Origin: an uncultured bacterium
GTDB lineage: Bacteria; Bacteroidota; Bacteroidia; Bacteroidales; Bacteroidaceae
Direction of reading: 5' to 3'
Assembly: GCA_905215555.1 (NCBI GenBank)
Contig: CAJMQU010000005.1
Coordinates: forward strand, 87,478-151,477
Length of the DNA: 64,000 bases
The notes under the pieces were generated by a model that saw only the letters and a list, made by a program, of their open reading frames with translations, was not told the DNA's origin and did no database searches. The first letter of the stretch is position 1. Each line of letters opens with the position of its first letter. This document shows positions 55,040-61,800 of the stretch, piece by piece. A program made the translations under genes and the position numbers.

Positions 55040-56496
55040 TCAAGTAAACGTTTTTTTAATTCTAGAAAAGAATAAATGCAAACAATAAAAGTTATAATAC
55101 AACCTATCAAATACCGTAAAAAAACAGTAGGAAAGAATGCTTCCGAAACTGCATAAAAAAACAGAAAGAAACATATTATCAGAAGTATTCTCAAAAACAC
55201 AGATGAATATATTATTCTATATCGCCTAAAAGCAACAAATGCGACCCAAATAAAATAACTAAAATAGCAAAAAACAAAAGCATAGCCTATACCCAATAAA
55301 CCAGCAAAAGTATAACCCAATAAATAGGAAGGTAAAGTAATACATTTGATACCTAATTCATTAAATAGGAAAACCTTTCCAGCTCCTTTCGCCAAAAAAA
55401 CAAAAGAAATAGCCCAAGAACCAGCTTTCAGTATAGAACCGACCAACAGCCATTTAGTCATTGGAACAATATCTATAAAATCACCAGAATATAACAGATT
55501 GATTACAAAAGGCAGAAACACAACCATAGCAATAATCATAGGTGCCAGTATCAAGATTGCAATCTCACCTTGCTCATTAACAGCACTCATCATTTTCACA
55601 TTATCACCAGACACTTGAGACAAGCGAGGATAATAATCCTTTGACATTGCTGTAAAAACCAACCCCAAATATTGAGCGTTTATCGCCCAACCTGCTTCAT
55701 ACAAACCCGCATCTGTCAAACTCCCATATTGCGTTATAAACGTTTTAACTACAAATTGGACAAAAAAAACAGAAATGTTACTTAAAGCCATCATAAAGCC
55801 CAACTTTACTGTTGGCAAACCGATTACCAATGATTCTTTAAAGGTTTGATTTACTTCGACAGTCTTTACCTGCTTTGCATAAAGATAACTTACTAAAGTT
55901 ATTGATAAGGCTGACAATATTAATGCATACGCTATGCCATCTTCTCTAAAAAAATAGAACATTGGTATTGAACAAAGAAAGCCAATAAGAACTCCATATA
56001 CATTCGCCAATGCCATGGATTTAAGCTTCCTTGTTCCTTGTAACAAAGCATAATGATTAGAGTATAATCCGGTTAAAAGGACAACAATGGCCAGTAAAAC
56101 AAAAGATATAACAAATTTATCAGAATTAAAAATTAGGCGGCTGAGCCAAGGGCTTAAACAAATAGTTATTAAAGCACCAAACAATCCAGTAAACCAAACC
56201 CAACGACTAATAGCTTTAATTAATTGAGAAAACTTTAATATATCATTTTCAGCATTAACAGTTGCAATCTCTCTGACTGCGCTACTTTGTAAACCTAAAT
56301 TAGTAATAGATGAGATTAGATTTATGGAAGAATTAAACAATCCCATTATGCCAAATCCAGTTGTTCCTAGCCAAACTGCAACAAGTTTTGACTTTAAAAC
56401 ACCAATAAGGATAGCAACTACCTGAACACCGCCAAATAAGCTAGTAGCTTTAAAAGCGGTCCGATATCCTTTTTTTTCTCTTTGATTACTATTCAC
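55036..56496 (-). CDS. Wzx-type polysaccharide flippase
   Basis: A 486-residue MATE/MOP-superfamily transporter with about 14 helices: FKATSLFGGVQVVAILIGV near residue 15, VAVWLGTTGFGIMGLFNSS and GLQSSAVREIATV, typical of Wzx flippases. It moves lipid-linked repeat units across the inner membrane. It is near the front of the biosynthetic genes. Confidence 0.9.
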   Translation of the reverse strand: MNSNQREKKGYRTAFKATSLFGGVQVVAILIGVLKSKLVAVWLGTTGFGIMGLFNSSINLISSITNLGLQSSAVREIATVNAENDILKFSQLIKAISRWVWFTGLFGALITICLSPWLSRLIFNSDKFVISFVLLAIVVLLTGLYSNHYALLQGTRKLKSMALANVYGVLIGFLCSIPMFYFFREDGIAYALILSALSITLVSYLYAKQVKTVEVNQTFKESLVIGLPTVKLGFMMALSNISVFFVQFVVKTFITQYGSLTDAGLYEAGWAINAQYLGLVFTAMSKDYYPRLSQVSGDNVKMMSAVNEQGEIAILILAPMIIAMVVFLPFVINLLYSGDFIDIVPMTKWLLVGSILKAGSWAISFVFLAKGAGKVFLFNELGIKCITLPSYLLGYTFAGLLGIGYAFVFCYFSYFIWVAFVAFRRYRIIYSSVFLRILLIICFFLFFYAVSEAFFPTVFLRYLIGCIITFIVCIYSFLELKKRLLD

Positions 56497-56529
56497 GTGC
56501 TAGTAATATGTTCACAAAAACAAACTATA

Positions 56530-57072
56530 TTAGTATCCGAGATTTTTAAAATACGGGTGTATTTTATCTTTTTCACTCAGCACTATTTTATCCGTAGGTA
56601 TTCTCCAATCTATTTCCAAATCGGGATCATTCCAAACAATAGCCCCTTCATATTGTGGAGCATACAAATTATCACATTTATATTGAAATATCACCTCATC
56701 ACTCAATACACTGAACCCATGCGCAAAACCTCTCGGTATAAAGAACTGACGATGATTTTCTTCTGTAAGTTCTACTGCAACATGCTGTCCGAAAGTCGGA
56801 GAACCGTTTCTAATATCCACAGCAACATCAAGAACAGCTCCTTTCACCACACGTACCAATTTGCTTTGGGCAAAAGGAGGTTTCTGAAAATGCAAACCGC
56901 GAATGACACCATAAAACGATTTAGATTCATTATCTTGCACAAACGTCGTCTTACAAACTTTCTCTTCAAATTCTCTCTGATTAAAGGATTCAAAAAAATA
57001 ACCACGTCCATCTTTAAATAGACGAGGTTCAATGATTACGACTCCTTCAATAGCTGTTTTTATAACTTCCAT
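56530..57072 (-). CDS. rfbC: dTDP-4-dehydrorhamnose 3,5-epimerase
   Basis: A 180-residue cupin-fold epimerase. GRGYFFESFNQREFEEKV near residue 23, FVQDNESKSFYGVIRGLHFQ near 44 (with the catalytic His in GLHFQ), and VDIRNGSPTFGQHVAVEL and PRGFAHGFSVLSD, which carry further active-site residues. It makes dTDP-4-keto-L-rhamnose. The other three rhamnose genes (rfbA, rfbB, rfbD) are not in this window, so they must lie elsewhere or the enzyme serves another sugar. Confidence 0.94.
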   Translation of the reverse strand: MEVIKTAIEGVVIIEPRLFKDGRGYFFESFNQREFEEKVCKTTFVQDNESKSFYGVIRGLHFQKPPFAQSKLVRVVKGAVLDVAVDIRNGSPTFGQHVAVELTEENHRQFFIPRGFAHGFSVLSDEVIFQYKCDNLYAPQYEGAIVWNDPDLEIDWRIPTDKIVLSEKDKIHPYFKNLGY

Positions 57073-57073
57073 C

Positions 57074-57223
57074 TTATTTCAAAAACTGATATCCTAAGTT
57101 TTTATTTAAACAATCTGCCTCTTCAAACACATTGGCATCCCCCTCAATTATCAGTTTAAGGCTGTCAATAGGTACTTGAGAAAATAGAAACGAAAACAAT
57201 ACATTCGCCCGTAATGCATGCAA
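57074..57223 (-). CDS. Small unlisted reading frame between upxZ and rfbC
   Basis: A 49-codon frame directly after the upxZ stop and in the same frame, starting TTG, with coding-like content: ALRANVLFSFLFSQVPIDSL and LIIEGDANVFEEADCLNKNL. It stops one base before the rfbC start. It may be a small gene with a TTG start, or a C-terminal part of UpxZ cut off by the stop codon. No ATG is present in this frame. Confidence 0.45.
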   Translation of the reverse strand: MHALRANVLFSFLFSQVPIDSLKLIIEGDANVFEEADCLNKNLGYQFLK

Positions 57224-57709
57224 TTACTCTTCCACTTCCTCAAAAGGGTAGGGATTCGCTTCAACATTTTTCAGTTCTTCTATTATTTCTGTCTGCCCGT
57301 CTGTCAAAGGCTCGTTATCCCAACTACCAATTATGGAATAAGCCTCTTGAAGCATAGACTCCTCATAAACTTCACCATAACAGTAAGTCAACAGACGGAC
57401 CTTAAGCAAAGAAGCGGGAAGAAGTTCCAAAATATTACAGGCACGATCTAAAACAACCTGCTTCTTCCGCTCTTTATCACCATAGTTATAAATAGTGGCG
57501 TTATAGCCCATCAAAAGAGCCAAGCACAAGTGGGCTTCCTCTTCAATATCGGAACTTTTTACAGAAAAGAGAGAATCGGATTTAACGAGAACTTCCTTAT
57601 TCTGTCGACAAAAAATGTCAGAATAAATAGGTTCTCCGTCCATACCAAGATACATCAACTCACGAGCGGCATGCTGAAGCTCAAGAGCACGGGAAAGTAA
57701 AGAATTCAT
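57224..57709 (-). CDS. upxZ: UpxZ-family antitermination inhibitor
   Basis: A 161-residue protein of the UpxZ family (PF06603 type): LSRALELQHAARELMYLGMD at the start, EEEAHLCLALLMGYNATIYN near residue 54, and LLPASLLKVRLLTYCYGEVY near 93. In B. fragilis, UpxZ proteins block UpxY proteins of other capsule operons, so that one capsule is made at a time. It lies 33 bases after upxY. Confidence 0.9.
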   Translation of the reverse strand: MNSLLSRALELQHAARELMYLGMDGEPIYSDIFCRQNKEVLVKSDSLFSVKSSDIEEEAHLCLALLMGYNATIYNYGDKERKKQVVLDRACNILELLPASLLKVRLLTYCYGEVYEESMLQEAYSIIGSWDNEPLTDGQTEIIEELKNVEANPYPFEEVEE

Positions 57710-57742
57710 TAGGTATATGATTAAAATATTATTGAGATAGTA

Positions 57743-58276
57743 TTACTGTATTAGCTTCAGATAGGATTTTGGAACTTTAATACTTGCGATTAAAACACCT
57801 TTGATACGAATCACAACATATGTCTTATTTGCTTCTGTAGCAACCTCACCTTCTATACCACTAAAATCTCCCTTAACCACTTTTACCTTCTTTCCTACAG
57901 TTACTGGTTCGTTATCAAAATTAACCCCATCAGGATTCAAATCCATCACAAACATGAAGTCTTCCATCTGCTTATTAGGAACAACCAGCATGGAATGAGT
58001 AAATAGATCCTTCATGTAGAAAAGCTGGACATTATAAACATTGGATATATCGCAAGCGGTTTGTTTAGTAGCACGGATGAAGATTAAATTTCGGATAACA
58101 GGAACCTCACTACGTTTACGGCGATACTTCAACTGTGATATCACAATTCGCGTGGGAAGATAATAATCAAGATCCAGATTCTCTTCGGACTTAAGCTTAT
58201 CTAAGGATTTTCGGACAGCAAATTCCTGCTTATCACGAGTACGGGCAGCAAACCAATATTTTTGATTTTCAATCAC
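57743..58276 (-). CDS. upxY: UpxY family transcription antiterminator (NusG paralogue)
   Basis: A NusG-like factor dedicated to its own capsule operon. Residues about 5-115 form the NGN domain (QKYWFAARTRDKQEFAVRKS; YYLPTRIVISQLKYRRKRSE; VPVIRNLIFIRATKQT), and a KOW domain follows (VGKKVKVVKGDFSGIEGEV). The frame is open to GTG 58447, but that would place the start inside the probable invertible segment and add 57 residues foreign to the family. GTG at 58276 gives 177 residues, the usual size, starting VIENQKYWF. UpxY acts on the 5' leader of its operon, and a strong hairpin lies there (58325-58357). Confidence 0.88.
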   Translation of the reverse strand: MIENQKYWFAARTRDKQEFAVRKSLDKLKSEENLDLDYYLPTRIVISQLKYRRKRSEVPVIRNLIFIRATKQTACDISNVYNVQLFYMKDLFTHSMLVVPNKQMEDFMFVMDLNPDGVNFDNEPVTVGKKVKVVKGDFSGIEGEVATEANKTYVVIRIKGVLIASIKVPKSYLKLIQ

Positions 58277-58324
58277 TTGCAAAAAGAGAATCGAGGATTT
58301 TACTATAGTTCCGGGTGCGCTTCG

Positions 58325-58357
58325 CGGTTTGAACGAGACATATTCTCTTTCAAACCG
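58325..58357 (-). promoter_or_regulatory. Leader hairpin of the capsule operon (candidate UpxY site)
   Basis: CGGTTTGAA and TTCAAACCG are perfectly complementary, with an inner GAGA/TCTC stem and a five-base loop. It lies about 50 bases upstream of the GTG start of upxY, in what would be the untranslated leader when the promoter is ON. No U-run follows, so it is not a simple terminator. Confidence 0.7.
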
Positions 58358-58426
58358 TAGCAAATAGATATTTCGACTTAATACGTTATAAACGAAGATA
58401 TTAAATTCAAAAAAGTGTTTTTTAAT

Positions 58427-58440
58427 CGTTCGTTTAATGG
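58427..58440. repeat. Left arm of inverted repeat flanking the capsule promoter
   Basis: CGTTCGTTTAATGG, exact reverse complement of 58621-58634. The two arms enclose 180 bases. The AAACGAACG core resembles the recombination sites recorded for B. fragilis invertible capsule promoters. Confidence 0.75.
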
Positions 58441-58586
58441 ACAGCACGATAATGCCTTCAAAATGAAGTTTAAAGGCATAAAAATGAGAGGATATTAAAT
58501 ATATATTTTACTAACATTATCATATTGATTATTAGCAATATGAGTAATAAAAAACAAGAACATCAGAAATATTTTTATTAAACATC

Positions 58587-58617
58587 TTGCACGTTCCAAA
58601 AATACCCCTTATCTTTG
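58587..58617 (+). promoter_or_regulatory. Promoter inside the invertible segment, now facing away from the capsule genes
   Basis: TTG (58587-58589), 20 bases, TATCTTTG (58610-58617): a close fit to the Bacteroides consensus. The -7 element ends 3 bases before the right arm. Inversion would put the -7 element at 58444-58451 on the minus strand, driving upxY with a leader of about 160 bases that includes the hairpin. Confidence 0.78.
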
Positions 58618-58620
58618 CGC

Positions 58621-58634
58621 CCATTAAACGAACG
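58621..58634. repeat. Right arm of inverted repeat flanking the capsule promoter
   Basis: CCATTAAACGAACG, the exact reverse complement of 58427-58440. Confidence 0.75.
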
Positions 58635-58754
58635 TTTTCTGAACGCCCCCTATTCCTCGCCATATCTTATTAATATACTGAATATTACATTCACAAAGCA
58701 AGTTTTCATTTCACTTTATTCATCATCCTTGGCTCTGCACAACTACAATCCTGA

Positions 58755-58762
58755 TATCTTTG
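58755..58762 (+). promoter_or_regulatory. -7 element ahead of the AT-hook gene
   Basis: TATCTTTG, followed by GCACCC, almost the same as the invertible promoter (TATCTTTGCGCCC). The nearest TTGG is 22 bases upstream, longer than ideal. It lies 48 bases before the ATG at 58810. Confidence 0.5.
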
Positions 58763-58809
58763 CACCCTTATTTACAAATTAACTGTTTTTAATTAAATAA
58801 TTTTTCAGA

Positions 58810-59228
58810 ATGAGTAAATCAAAAAAAACGCTACTAAAAGCGAAGAAAAAGAGTTAGTAAACCCAAGTGAACAGAACAGACAATCCTCTGAACAAACGGA
58901 AAATAAACCACACAGAGGTCGTCCTAAAGGTAAAAAAGTTAAAGGAATTAACAATAATCAGGAAAGTATGCTGGGAAATCTTTTGGATGGATACATCGAG
59001 GGTAATTTCTACGTTGGAAACAATGAAAACATTCCACCCGAAAAACTCGAATTGGTCCCGTTTATAGAACGCATAGCGGAAACCAAACTTTTCCTAAATG
59101 ATGACGGAACCCCTATGTCAAAGAGCACTTTAACCAAAATGGCAGAGAAAATGTGGCAAAAGGATAAAAGAGTCCGACACAACGAAAAACATAAGGAGAA
59201 ACCACCTTACAGAAGAGGCAAGAATTAA
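58810..59228 (+). pseudogene. AT-hook protein gene with frameshift at an A8 run
   Basis: ATG at 58810 begins MSKSKK, then the frame ends after 15 codons. The run 58821-58828 has eight A; with nine, the frame would join the downstream one and give about 139 residues. That frame is open from the A-run to 59228, including a Ser/Glu-rich part, the AT-hook motif HRGRPKGKKVKG, and a conserved-looking C-terminal region (LELVPFIERIAETKLFLNDD). The AT-hook suggests binding to the minor groove of AT-rich DNA. The break could be a true mutation, a phase-variable homopolymer, polymerase slippage that makes some full product, or a sequencing error. Confidence 0.7.
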
Positions 59229-59254
59229 AAAGACACTGTCAAAACAGCAAACCT

Positions 59255-59336
59255 TACCTTTGCCCCCACGTTAACAAGACCAAGTCAGACCTCAATGAGA
59301 TGCCGCTTCCTCTTATGCGAAGCGACATCTTTTTTT
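59255..59336 (+). ncRNA. Possible small RNA or attenuator ending in an intrinsic terminator
   Basis: A -7 element TACCTTTG (59255-59262) is followed, after about 37 bases, by GATGCCGCTT/AAGCGACATC (59299-59308 with 59320-59329, one mismatch) and seven T (59330-59336). The terminator also ends the AT-hook transcript. A transcript from this promoter would be about 65 bases. No -33 element is clear. Confidence 0.4.
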
Positions 59337-59396
59337 ATGCTATGACATGAACTTGAGAACGTAACCAACATTATTATTAATTAAACATATCGTAAG

Positions 59397-59750
59397 ATGA
59401 AAAGACACGAGTTCAAGAAAATGGTTTCAACACACGAAACAACAGTAGAAAAATGGAAGAAACGGTTCATTCTCGAAAAGGAATACTCCGAAGAATGCGC
59501 AGGATACCTGGCCCAAAGATTAGCCGACCTAATCGACCACATGCAATATGGCTATGCACTCATTGCTTTCCACAAACAAAACACCACCTTCCAGCTTGCC
59601 AAAGCAACCCTTATCCCCTATGAAAGTTTCTTCAGAATGCCTTATGAAATAAAACGTATAGAAAGTACCGTAGCATACTGGGACGTAGAACAGCAAGCCT
59701 GGAGAAGTTTTCAATTAGAGAATCTGTTGGAGTGGCGTCCCGTCTGCTAA
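59397..59750 (+). CDS. DUF2693-like (SH3 beta-barrel fold) protein
   Basis: A 117-residue protein. The N-terminal half is helical (KKMVSTHETTVEKWKKRFIL); the C-terminal half YWDVEQQAWRSFQLENLLEW matches the pattern of small Bacteroides SH3-barrel proteins (DUF2693), where a short strand-rich domain ends with a WRSF-x-x-ENL motif. Function unknown. It is followed after 33 bases by the DUF4373 gene. Confidence 0.6.
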   Translation: MKRHEFKKMVSTHETTVEKWKKRFILEKEYSEECAGYLAQRLADLIDHMQYGYALIAFHKQNTTFQLAKATLIPYESFFRMPYEIKRIESTVAYWDVEQQAWRSFQLENLLEWRPVC

Positions 59751-59783
59751 TCATTAATTACTAATCGGTTAATCACTAAAGAA

Positions 59784-60587
59784 ATGGCAATGAATTGTAC
59801 AGGGGTACTATATTTCCCCGTTACCATAAGCATGCTCGAAGGAGTAGCAACGGAATTGATAGAAGCCCGGTTCGGACTGAAAGGAGTAGCGGCATTCATA
59901 AAGCTACTTGGCAAAATTTATAAAGAGGAAGGGTATTACCTAGTGTGGAACAAAGAGCAGTGTATGCTCTTTGCCCACAAATTAGGAAACGAGCTATCGG
60001 ATAAAGAAATGCAGGAAATCGTAGAACTTCTGATAGCGAAAGACATATTCGACCGGAAAATGTATGAAGAACATCATGTATTGACATCCGTACATATCCA
60101 GAAAGTATGGCTGGAAGCTACCAAACGCAGAAAGCGGGACTTGACTCCCCCTCCTTACTTCCTTGTGGAAACCAAAGTGCCTAAAAACGGGAAAGAAGAA
60201 AATGAGGTACACGATGTATTGTTTCTACCCGAAAATGCATGCAATTCCGAACAAAGTAAAGAAAAGGAAAGTAAAGAAAAGAAAAGCACGCCCCCTCTAA
60301 CTCCCCAAGGGGAGGATGGAGGAAAAGTGATGGAGAGTTTTTCTTTCGAAATTCCGGGATATGCCTACAACAAAAAGACACACAATCTGGAAGGCCTGAT
60401 ACTGGAACTGCAGCAGCTTCATATCGTAGACCGAAATGAAATCAACGCCATTCTGCGGCTATCCGACTACGGAAGACTGGGAGGATACGTGTTCAAAATC
60501 ATCAGCAGTACACGGTGGAGTACCGTACTGGCAAAAGGAAAATACGTCATCGCTGCACTAAGAAAAGAGAGAACCGGAAACGGCTGA
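59784..60587 (+). CDS. DUF4373 domain protein (phage replication-like)
   Basis: A 267-residue protein with an N-terminal DUF4373 (Lin1244/Lin1753-type) domain, residues about 1-110: YFPVTISMLEGVATELIEAR, GLKGVAAFIKLLGKIYKEEG and YYLVWNKEQCMLFAHKLG. The middle is a Lys/Glu-rich linker (residues about 150-185) with a hairpin repeat inside, and a C-terminal domain (LHIVDRNEINAILRLSDYGR, VFKIISSTRWS) follows. Members are found in phages and Bacteroides accessory regions and may be replication-initiation-like winged-helix proteins. Role not established. Confidence 0.78.
   Translation: MAMNCTGVLYFPVTISMLEGVATELIEARFGLKGVAAFIKLLGKIYKEEGYYLVWNKEQCMLFAHKLGNELSDKEMQEIVELLIAKDIFDRKMYEEHHVLTSVHIQKVWLEATKRRKRDLTPPPYFLVETKVPKNGKEENEVHDVLFLPENACNSEQSKEKESKEKKSTPPLTPQGEDGGKVMESFSFEIPGYAYNKKTHNLEGLILELQQLHIVDRNEINAILRLSDYGRLGGYVFKIISSTRWSTVLAKGKYVIAALRKERTGNG
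60291..60322. repeat. Intergenic-type hairpin repeat inside the DUF4373 gene
   Basis: CCCCCTCTAACTCCCC, AA, GGGGAGG: a CTCCCC/GGGGAG stem in a pattern widely seen as intergenic repeat in Bacteroidetes. Here it is translated in frame as TPPLTPQGEDGG within a charged linker. Confidence 0.55.
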
Positions 60588-60615
60588 TAATCGAGCGCAA
60601 TATCTATACTTATCA

Positions 60616-60648
60616 GGGCTACACCCTTTCATCCGGATGATGTAGCCC
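60616..60648. terminator. Hairpin after the DUF4373 gene
   Basis: GGGCTACA (60616-60623) and TGTAGCCC (60641-60648) form the outer stem; ATCCGGAT in the loop is self-complementary. Related copies AAGGGTGTAGCC (60657-60668) and AAAGGGTGTAGCT (60678-60690) follow. It begins 28 bases beyond the stop and may end that transcript. Confidence 0.5.
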
Positions 60649-60690
60649 TTTGCCATAAGGGTGTAGCCATAAGTGGTAAAGGGTGTAGCT

Positions 60691-61051
60691 ATCTTAAAAA
60701 CTTAAATAACAGACAATACGCCGACCTATGCAGTAGCAAAGGAAAGATACGGGAGTGAAATTGTAAAGCGGATTTTTCAATAGATAGACGGAAAAATCCG
60801 TTATAAGACAAATAATTCTCAGAGCTTTTTACTAATTTTGCATTTGTCTCGGGGTAGTCCGCGCTGCTGTATTCAGTAACCTGTCCTGTTGGATGAGGGG
60901 CATTAACATTCATAAAAGGATAAAACGAAATGTATGAACAACGAGATTCTATATATCCTTGTTACCGGACTATGCCGCACATGAGTCGATGTATTTTTCA
61001 GAGGCGATAGCCTCTGATGATAAAATATCTAACATATATAAACGAAGAATT
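60691..61051 (+). other. Noncoding stretch ahead of the acidic protein gene
   Basis: Contains TAATTTTG (60833-60840, plus strand), a possible -7 element that would give a leader of about 200 bases to 61052. A short frame at about 60930-61010 (begins MYEQRDSIYP) has no recognisable character. Nothing else seen. Confidence 0.35.
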
Positions 61052-61633
61052 ATGAGTATGGAACATAAGGCATTTGTGTTTGACACAGAGAAATTTCACG
61101 CTGAGATAGAACCTGTTATGAAAGCCAGCATCAAGAACCCCAAAGTGGCACATCAGTATATTTGCGATCATCTTGATGAGCTGCAATCCCCTTACACTGG
61201 CGATGAGTTGGACGAAGATTGGGAAGAGGAGTTCGGCGAACTTACGCTTCAAGTCTATTTCGACATCCTGCTCACGGCCTGCTATGATGTGGAGGATGAT
61301 CGTGGCCTGGGCGAAATGTGGGATGCCGTGAATGAAGTGATTAAAGAACTCGACATATTTGAAGAAGGGGGGCTTCCCGTCGTAGGTTGGGAAGTTGAGA
61401 TCGATGATGTTATCGTAGACCCCGGTATGGAAGGCTTGGGCATTATAGATTGCGACGAAGTAGCGGAGATTCTGGAGATATTGAAGGAGAACAGAGACGA
61501 AGCAGCAAATGCCGAACCCGAAGACCTGCTGTATGAAACCGAACCGGAGGAATGGATGGAAGCCTACGATGACCTTTGCAGCCTCTATGAAGAAGCTCTC
61601 CGGCAAAAGAAGGGGGTGCTCCTGACCTTCTGA
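61052..61633 (+). CDS. Acidic protein of unknown function
   Basis: About 193 residues, strongly acidic. It begins MSMEHKAFVFDTEKFHAEIE and has YTGDELDEDWEEEFGELTLQ and VYFDILLTACYDVEDDRGLG, then a C-terminal helical, Glu-rich part (EDLLYETEPEEWMEAYDDL). No signal peptide or membrane segment. I know no family; acidic, single-domain proteins in such settings are sometimes immunity proteins, but nothing here proves it. The frame is open from 60959; Met at 61052 is preferred since upstream codons look noncoding. Confidence 0.6.
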   Translation: MSMEHKAFVFDTEKFHAEIEPVMKASIKNPKVAHQYICDHLDELQSPYTGDELDEDWEEEFGELTLQVYFDILLTACYDVEDDRGLGEMWDAVNEVIKELDIFEEGGLPVVGWEVEIDDVIVDPGMEGLGIIDCDEVAEILEILKENRDEAANAEPEDLLYETEPEEWMEAYDDLCSLYEEALRQKKGVLLTF

Positions 61634-61674
61634 CCGATTGAGAGGATCTTACTTTGATTGTATATATGGTAACC

Positions 61675-61776
61675 ATGACAAAAGAAGCTGTTTTTGAGTT
61701 GACAAGTAGGATGAACGCTCGCTATAAGCCTTCTATAAACGGTAATGAGGGAACGACCCTATGGAATGCCATGTAG
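61675..61776 (+). other. 33-codon frame, possible gene remnant
   Basis: MTKEAVFELTSRMNARYKPS is followed by INGNEGTTLWNAM and a TAG. The sequence after the stop (KAEKTRNK) continues in a protein-like way, so it may be the beginning of a broken gene. Confidence 0.3.
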
Positions 61777-61800
61777 AAAGCTGAGAAAACACGTAATAAA

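Noticed and set aside
58277..58447. 57-residue N-terminal extension of UpxY
   Set aside because: It would start within the probable invertible segment and exceeds the usual family size; I treat this part as leader RNA.
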